Translations under genes and position numbers: made by a program | In this document: in pieces, positions 22,893 to 26,283 of the stretch | How the letters are laid out: each line of letters opens with the position of its first letter | How positions within the stretch are numbered: position 1 is the first letter of the stretch | Notes under the pieces: generated by a model | What the model was told of the DNA's origin: nothing | The model's database searches: none | What the model saw: only the letters and a program-made list of their open reading frames with translations | Assembly: GCA_002420005.1 (NCBI GenBank) | Contig: DIHE01000054.1 | Coordinates: 76,632 to 102,914, forward strand | Reading direction: 5' to 3' | DNA from: Holophagales bacterium UBA5704 | GTDB lineage: Bacteria; Acidobacteriota; Thermoanaerobaculia; Multivoradales; UBA5704 | DNA: 26,283 nucleotides

Positions 22893-22915
22893 GGGCGCCC
22901 CTCCCCCCGGCCGGG

Positions 22916-23206
22916 CTAGCCCCAGGGGTCCCACCCATGAACCAGGTCACTATGGCTCGGTGTGTCTTCTGTTGGGGGGGTGCTACGGCCCCAAGGGTCC
23001 CAGCCCGTACCCAGCTCCCCATCCGGCGTCGAAGTTTCCGGCGGCGGGCCGAAGAGACCGGCGACCAGGCCGAGCCAATGGTTCAGCATGGCTGCAAACG
23101 GGTTCGTGCTGTTTCCAAAGGCGCCGGAAGACGCGACGGCGTTTCCTGGCAGGAACAGCAACACCAGCAGCAGGATGACTCCGAAACGACAGCTCCTCTT
23201 GATCAT
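22916..23206 (-). CDS. Small exported peptide with two GWDPWG motifs
   Basis: 96 residues. A basic start (MIKRSCR), a strong hydrophobic core (GVILLLVLLFLPG) and a likely cut after AVA (about residue 25) make a standard signal peptide. The mature part, about 70 residues, has a hydrophobic stretch (PFAAMLNHWLGLVAGLFG, about 36-53) and then an acidic, Pro/Thr-rich tail that carries GWDPWG twice, at residues 68-73 and exactly at the C-terminus (91-96). AAGGGA lies about 7 nt before the ATG. It is the first gene of a two-gene unit with the TPR protein. I recognise no family; repeated short C-terminal motifs are typical of processed or receptor-read peptides, but that is inference. Confidence 0.72.
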   Translation of the reverse strand: MIKRSCRFGVILLLVLLFLPGNAVASSGAFGNSTNPFAAMLNHWLGLVAGLFGPPPETSTPDGELGTGWDPWGRSTPPTEDTPSHSDLVHGWDPWG

Positions 23207-23490
23207 GTGGAATCCCTTTCAAGGGAGAGTGTCGGAAACGGACCACCGCGGCCCTGTTTCTCATGGTCTCCCTCGAAAGAAGATAGCGCTTCAGATGGAC
23301 GACCGGCAGGCGGGACGCCGGGTGCGTCGCCGTTCCACGGTCTATTTGCCGAGGGAGAGCGATGCGGCGTCTTCACCGGGAAGAAGGCGCCCGTGCAGCG
23401 CGATCGATGATCCCGTTCGGCGGGTCTGGACGCGCCGGGTCGAGCCGGCACACTGCGGGACCATGACACCTGACCCAGGAGGAGACGACC

Positions 23491-23658
23491 ATGGAGATTG
23501 ATCTGCACAGCGCCGCCGAGCTGCGCGTCGTCGAGCTGCAACAAGAGGTCCGGAGGACCATCGAGGCCGTTCTACGCGAGCACTTCGCGCGCACCGGAGT
23601 GCTCTGGCCGGAACCGGGCGGACCCCAGCCACGACCCTCGCGGCCTGAAAGGAATTGA
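23491..23658 (+). CDS. Small 55-residue protein of unknown function
   Basis: Short gene supported by a very good ribosome site (AGGAGGAG, 7 nt before the ATG). The product starts MEIDLHSAAELRVVELQQEV and continues as a likely amphipathic helix (RRTIEAVLREHFARTG), then a Pro/Arg-rich tail. No signal peptide or known domain. It is divergent from the peptide/TPR unit, with 284 nt between them (23207-23490) in which I see no clear promoter or RNA, and it is followed at once by the 42-bp repeat array. Confidence 0.5.
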   Translation: MEIDLHSAAELRVVELQQEVRRTIEAVLREHFARTGVLWPEPGGPQPRPSRPERN

Positions 23659-23665
23659 ACGGGCC

Positions 23666-23973
23666 GTGGGTGCAGTCACTGCACCCTGGGGTGCAATGGT
23701 TCCTACCGTGGGTGCAGTCACTGCACCCTGGGGTGCAATGGTTCCTACCGCGGGTGCAGTCACTGCACCCTGGGGTGCAGCCGTTCCTACCATGGGTGCA
23801 GTCACTGCACCCTGGGGTGCAGTCGTTCCTACCATGGGTGCAGTCACTGCACCCTGGGGTGCAGTCGTTCCTACCATGAGTGCAGCCACTGCACCCTGGG
23901 GTGCAGTCGTTCCTACCGTGGGTGCAGCCACTGCACCCTGAGGTGCAGTGGCTCCTACCGTGGGTGCTTCTCC
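23666..23973. repeat. Array of seven 42-bp palindromic repeats
   Basis: Seven head-to-tail units begin at 23666, 23708, 23750, 23792, 23834, 23876 and 23918, plus a partial eighth from 23960. There is no unique spacer between units. Each holds GGGTGCAGTCACTGCACCC or a close variant (8-bp arms) and a second overlapping palindrome, TGCACCC-TG-GGGTGCA. In the last unit 23926-23937 pairs perfectly with 23942-23953 around CTGA. On the minus strand units carry GTAGGA before the palindrome, as in REP elements. The array fills the gap between two convergent genes, so it may end transcripts from both sides. Variation is concentrated at unit positions 1-3, 5, 11 and 31-36. No transposase or RAYT gene is in the window. 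Confidence 0.95.
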
Positions 23974-23974
23974 G

Positions 23975-25375
23975 TCAGTGGCCCCCGGTCCCGGCGAGCT
24001 GCTTCACGATCTCTCCCACCACCGCCTTGGCGTCGCCGAAGAGCATGTAGGTGTGCTCGGCGAAGTACAGCTCGTTTTCGATGCCGGCGAAGCCGGGGTT
24101 CATCGAGCGCTTGATGGCGAAGCAGGTGCGCGCCTTGTCGGCGTCGATGATCGGCATGCCGAAGATCGGGCTCGCCTTGTCGTGGCGGGCGGCGGGGTTC
24201 ACCACGTCGTTGGCGCCGATCACCAGGACCACGTCGACCTGGGGCATGTCGGGGTTCATGTCGTCCATCTCGACCAGCTTCTCGTAGGGGATGTCCGCCT
24301 CGGCGAGGAGCACGTTCATGTGCCCGGGCATGCGGCCGGCCACCGGATGGATGGCGAAGCGCACGTCGACGCCCCGCTTGGTGAGCTGGTCATAGAGCTC
24401 GCGCACCCGGTGCTGCGCCTGCGCCACCGCCATGCCGTAGCCGGGGACGATGACCACCAGGCTCGCCTCTTCGAGGATCTGGGCCGCGCCTTCGGCCGTC
24501 TCGGACTTGGCGATCTTCGCCTCGCCGGCCGCCGCCTTGGCCTGCACCTGGCCGAAGGCGCCGAACAGCACGTTGCCGAACGAGCGGTTCATCGCCTTGC
24601 ACATGATGATCGAGAGGATGAGGCCCGATGAGCCGTCGAGGGCACCGGCGATCACCAGGAGCTTGTTGTCGAGCACGAAGCCCATCGCCACGGCGGCGAG
24701 GCCGGCGTAGGAGTTCAAGAGCGAGATCACCGTCGGCATGTCCGCGCCGCCGATCGGGATGATCAGGAGGACGCCGAAGACGAGGGAGAGGACGATGACC
24801 ACCGGGAAGAGGTAGGACAGCTCTTCCGGCCGCAGGATGAGGCCGATGCCGGCGAGGACGGCGATCCCGAGCAGCGCGAGGTTGACCGCGTTCTGGCCCG
24901 GGTAGGTGACCGGCCGTTGCGGAATCCAGCGCAGCTCCTGGAGCTTCCCGGCCGCCATCAGGCTGCCGGTGAAGGTGAGGAAGCCGAGGATCACCTCGGT
25001 GACGATGGCGGTCATCAGGAAGCGGGTGAGATGCCCCGGGTCCTCTCCGAGGAGGAGGTAGTACTTGGCGATGCCGACCAGGCCCGCGGCGAGACCGCCG
25101 AAGGCGTGGGAGAGCGCCGTCCGCTGCGGCACCGCGGTCAGCGGCACCCAGGAGAGCGGGATGCCGACCAGGAAGCCGAGTGCCACCGCACCGCCGATCA
25201 GACCCCAATGGGAGATGCCGGGCTGGAGCAGCGTTCCGAGGATGGCGAGGGTCATGCCGGCGACACCGGCGAAGACGCCGCGCCGCGCCGTCCGCGGGTG
25301 GTTCATCCAGTAGAGGGAGAAGATGAAGAGGACGGAGGAGGCCAGGTAGGCCACCTGGATGAGCTGGAGCCTCAT
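23975..25375 (-). CDS. pntB: NAD(P) transhydrogenase subunit beta
   Basis: 466 residues. Membrane and NADP(H)-binding subunit of the proton-translocating transhydrogenase, which reduces NADP+ with NADH using the proton gradient. The first half is a row of hydrophobic segments (about residues 1-265). The second is the dIII domain: VVIVPGYGMAVAQAQHRVRE (NADP-binding GxGxxxA), HPVAGRMPGHMNVLLAEA, DVVLVIGANDVVNPAA and RSMNPGFAGIENELY, all diagnostic. The ATG at 25375 overlaps the upstream TGA by 4 nt (ATGA), so it is coupled to the small alpha subunit gene. Longer in-frame starts lie inside that gene. It ends one nucleotide past the partial repeat. Confidence 0.97.
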   Translation of the reverse strand: MRLQLIQVAYLASSVLFIFSLYWMNHPRTARRGVFAGVAGMTLAILGTLLQPGISHWGLIGGAVALGFLVGIPLSWVPLTAVPQRTALSHAFGGLAAGLVGIAKYYLLLGEDPGHLTRFLMTAIVTEVILGFLTFTGSLMAAGKLQELRWIPQRPVTYPGQNAVNLALLGIAVLAGIGLILRPEELSYLFPVVIVLSLVFGVLLIIPIGGADMPTVISLLNSYAGLAAVAMGFVLDNKLLVIAGALDGSSGLILSIIMCKAMNRSFGNVLFGAFGQVQAKAAAGEAKIAKSETAEGAAQILEEASLVVIVPGYGMAVAQAQHRVRELYDQLTKRGVDVRFAIHPVAGRMPGHMNVLLAEADIPYEKLVEMDDMNPDMPQVDVVLVIGANDVVNPAARHDKASPIFGMPIIDADKARTCFAIKRSMNPGFAGIENELYFAEHTYMLFGDAKAVVGEIVKQLAGTGGH

Positions 25376-25761
25376 TTGGAGTCTCCCTCTTTCTGCTGCT
25401 TGAACATCTTGAGCATGCGGTCGGTGATCAGGAAGCCGCTCACGATGTTGGTCATCGAGGCGAAGATGGCCACCGCGCCGAGGACGTTGATCACCGTCGA
25501 GTGATCCTGGCCGGCGATGACCAGCGAGCCGACGATCGCGATCGCCGAGATGGCGTTGGTGAGGGACATGAGCGGCGTATGCAGGAGCCGCGAGACCCGG
25601 GTGATGACCCCCAGCCCGATGAACGTGGCGAGGACGAACACGAAGAGCAAATCGATGAACGTGCTGCCGCTCGAAGGCACCGCCGGGGCGGTCTCGCCCG
25701 CCTGCGCCGCCAGCGCCCAGCCCATCCCCGCGAAAGCACAAAGCACGACACGTCTGGTCAT
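25372..25761 (-). CDS. pntAB: NAD(P) transhydrogenase small membrane subunit (alpha2)
   Basis: 129 residues. The membrane part of the alpha subunit in three-subunit transhydrogenases: IDLLFVFVLATFIGLGVITRV, LLHTPLMSLTNAISAIAIVGSL and GAVAIFASMTNIVSGFLITDRMLKMF. GGAGGTGAC gives an excellent ribosome site for the ATG at 25761. Unusual is the N-terminal extension MTRRVVLCAFAGMGWALAAQAGETAPA, which looks like a cleavable signal peptide before the first conserved segment; the typical protein is about 100 residues. The NAD-binding alpha1 gene (pntAA) does not precede it: the next gene upstream on this strand is a short charged protein. Confidence 0.92.
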   Translation of the reverse strand: MTRRVVLCAFAGMGWALAAQAGETAPAVPSSGSTFIDLLFVFVLATFIGLGVITRVSRLLHTPLMSLTNAISAIAIVGSLVIAGQDHSTVINVLGAVAIFASMTNIVSGFLITDRMLKMFKQQKEGDSK

Positions 25762-25905
25762 GTCACCTCCCTGGTAGACCGTCAACAGCGGCGTATTCTG
25801 CCACGGACGTCCCGCCGGGACACCGACCCGGCGGGTGGAGAGGTCCCCACCCCTGCGGAGGACCGGATCGGCCGCGGCCGGCAGGGGAAGGCTCCGGCGA
25901 AGGCG

Positions 25906-26205
25906 TCAGGCGCCCCGCAGCTTCTCGATCTTGCGGTCCCGGTCGTCCTCGATGCGGCGGCGTTCGCGCACGTAGTTGTCGTCGTCTTCCTTGTGGGTCA
26001 AGGGATTGGACTTGCCGGCCCGGTCGCGGTGCAGGATCTCGAGCTCGGCGAGCTTCGCCTCGGCCTGCCGGCGCACCTCCGCGATCTTCTCCAGGACCTC
26101 CGCGGAGAAATCCTCGCGCGGCCGTTCGACCCCCCGCTGCTCGAGCCGCTCCAGGGCCAGCTCATAGGCGGACTTCATGCCGGATGCCTTGTCTTTGTCT
26201 GCCAT
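25906..26205 (-). CDS. Short, highly charged helical protein of unknown function
   Basis: 99 residues with many Glu, Lys, Arg and Asp and no hydrophobic segment. LALERLEQRGVERPREDFSA, VLEKIAEVRRQAEAKLAELE and RRRIEDDRDRKIEKLRG form long amphipathic or coiled-coil helices. The conserved-looking middle (HRDRAGKSNPLTHKEDDDN) is not one I can place. A TATCCT box lies 9 nt before the ATG with no Shine-Dalgarno. There are 144 nt between it and pntAB, so it need not be part of the transhydrogenase operon. Confidence 0.75.
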   Translation of the reverse strand: MADKDKASGMKSAYELALERLEQRGVERPREDFSAEVLEKIAEVRRQAEAKLAELEILHRDRAGKSNPLTHKEDDDNYVRERRRIEDDRDRKIEKLRGA

Positions 26206-26214
26206 GGTGGCGAG

Positions 26215-26220
26215 AGGATA
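26215..26220 (-). promoter_or_regulatory. -10 box for the short charged protein gene
   Basis: TATCCT on the minus strand, 9 nt before the ATG at 26205; leader of zero to two nt expected. Same arrangement as at six other starts in this window. Confidence 0.45.
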
Positions 26221-26242
26221 GCATCGTGGTCCCCCTCCCCGT

Positions 26243-26267
26243 CCCTCCCCCGCAGAGCGGGAGAGGG
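26243..26267. repeat. Palindromic intergenic repeat (CCCTCTCCC family), second copy
   Basis: 11-nt arms (26243-26253 with 26257-26267) with one mismatch around an AGA loop, followed by C-rich sequence to the window edge. The arms share the CCCTC.CCC/GGGAGAGGG core with 15246-15284, suggesting a dispersed repeat of this genome. Confidence 0.5.
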
Positions 26268-26283
26268 CGCCCCCTCCCTCCCG

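Noticed and set aside
22916..23206. The GWDPWG peptide as a ribosomally made, modified natural product.
   Set aside because: It has an ordinary Sec-type signal peptide and there is no modifying enzyme, protease or exporter next to it.
23498..23941. Open frames through the 42-bp repeats on both strands, giving 14-residue repeats such as GAVTAPWGAVVPT.
   Set aside because: They arise because the repeat length is divisible by three. There is no ribosome site, the frame differs from the small gene at 23491, and palindrome conservation explains the sequence better.
23666..23973. CRISPR array.
   Set aside because: Units abut with no unique spacers and there are no cas genes in the window.

Overview
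This is a GC-rich (about 70 % by eye), densely coded bacterial chromosome segment with no phage, integrase or transposase gene. The mix of DUF4388, CHAD/SixA, an acetoin-utilization-type deacetylase, a three-part proton-translocating transhydrogenase and TPR/carboxypeptidase-regulatory-like secreted proteins suits Acidobacteriota (a Thermoanaerobaculia-like lineage) or a nearby phylum. That placement is an inference from gene content, not a database result.

Left part (1-5654): the 5' part of an acyl-CoA carboxylase beta-subunit gene runs off the left edge on the minus strand. Divergent from it is a tightly packed plus-strand run: TldD-like, TldE/PmbA-like, a RimJ/RimL-type GNAT acetyltransferase, SixA-like phosphatase and a CHAD protein. 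Joints in this run are overlapping or nearly so. A DUF4388 gene (minus) converges on it and lies head to head with a large secreted/outer-membrane protein gene (plus).

Middle part (9789-15476): an Smr-domain gene overlaps a histone-deacetylase-family gene that carries a roughly 280-residue extension. A strong promoter then opens a structured leader of about 210 nt, ending in an intrinsic terminator, ahead of panB-panC-panD. These three genes cover ketopantoate hydroxymethylation, beta-alanine formation and their condensation to pantothenate. thiG (thiamin thiazole synthase) follows with its own -10 box, then a tRNA-Arg(ACG) gene.

Right part (15518-26283): an AhpD-like/carboxymuconolactone-decarboxylase protein (minus) is divergent from a two-TM potassium channel with RCK domains. 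Then comes a less GC-rich stretch with its own sigma70-type promoter, coding for a Cys-rich secreted protein and a secreted protein of eight carboxypeptidase-regulatory-like repeats. On the opposite strand lies a two-gene unit: a 96-residue exported peptide with two identical GWDPWG motifs, then a TPR protein with an N-terminal His/Cys cluster. This pair is the best candidate here for an undescribed system. A 55-residue ORF with a strong ribosome-binding site, an array of seven 42-bp palindromic repeats, pntB, the small membrane subunit of PntA, and a short charged protein close the window.

A window-wide feature is that several genes have a TAnnnT hexamer 6-9 nt before the start codon and no Shine-Dalgarno sequence, which points to leaderless transcription.
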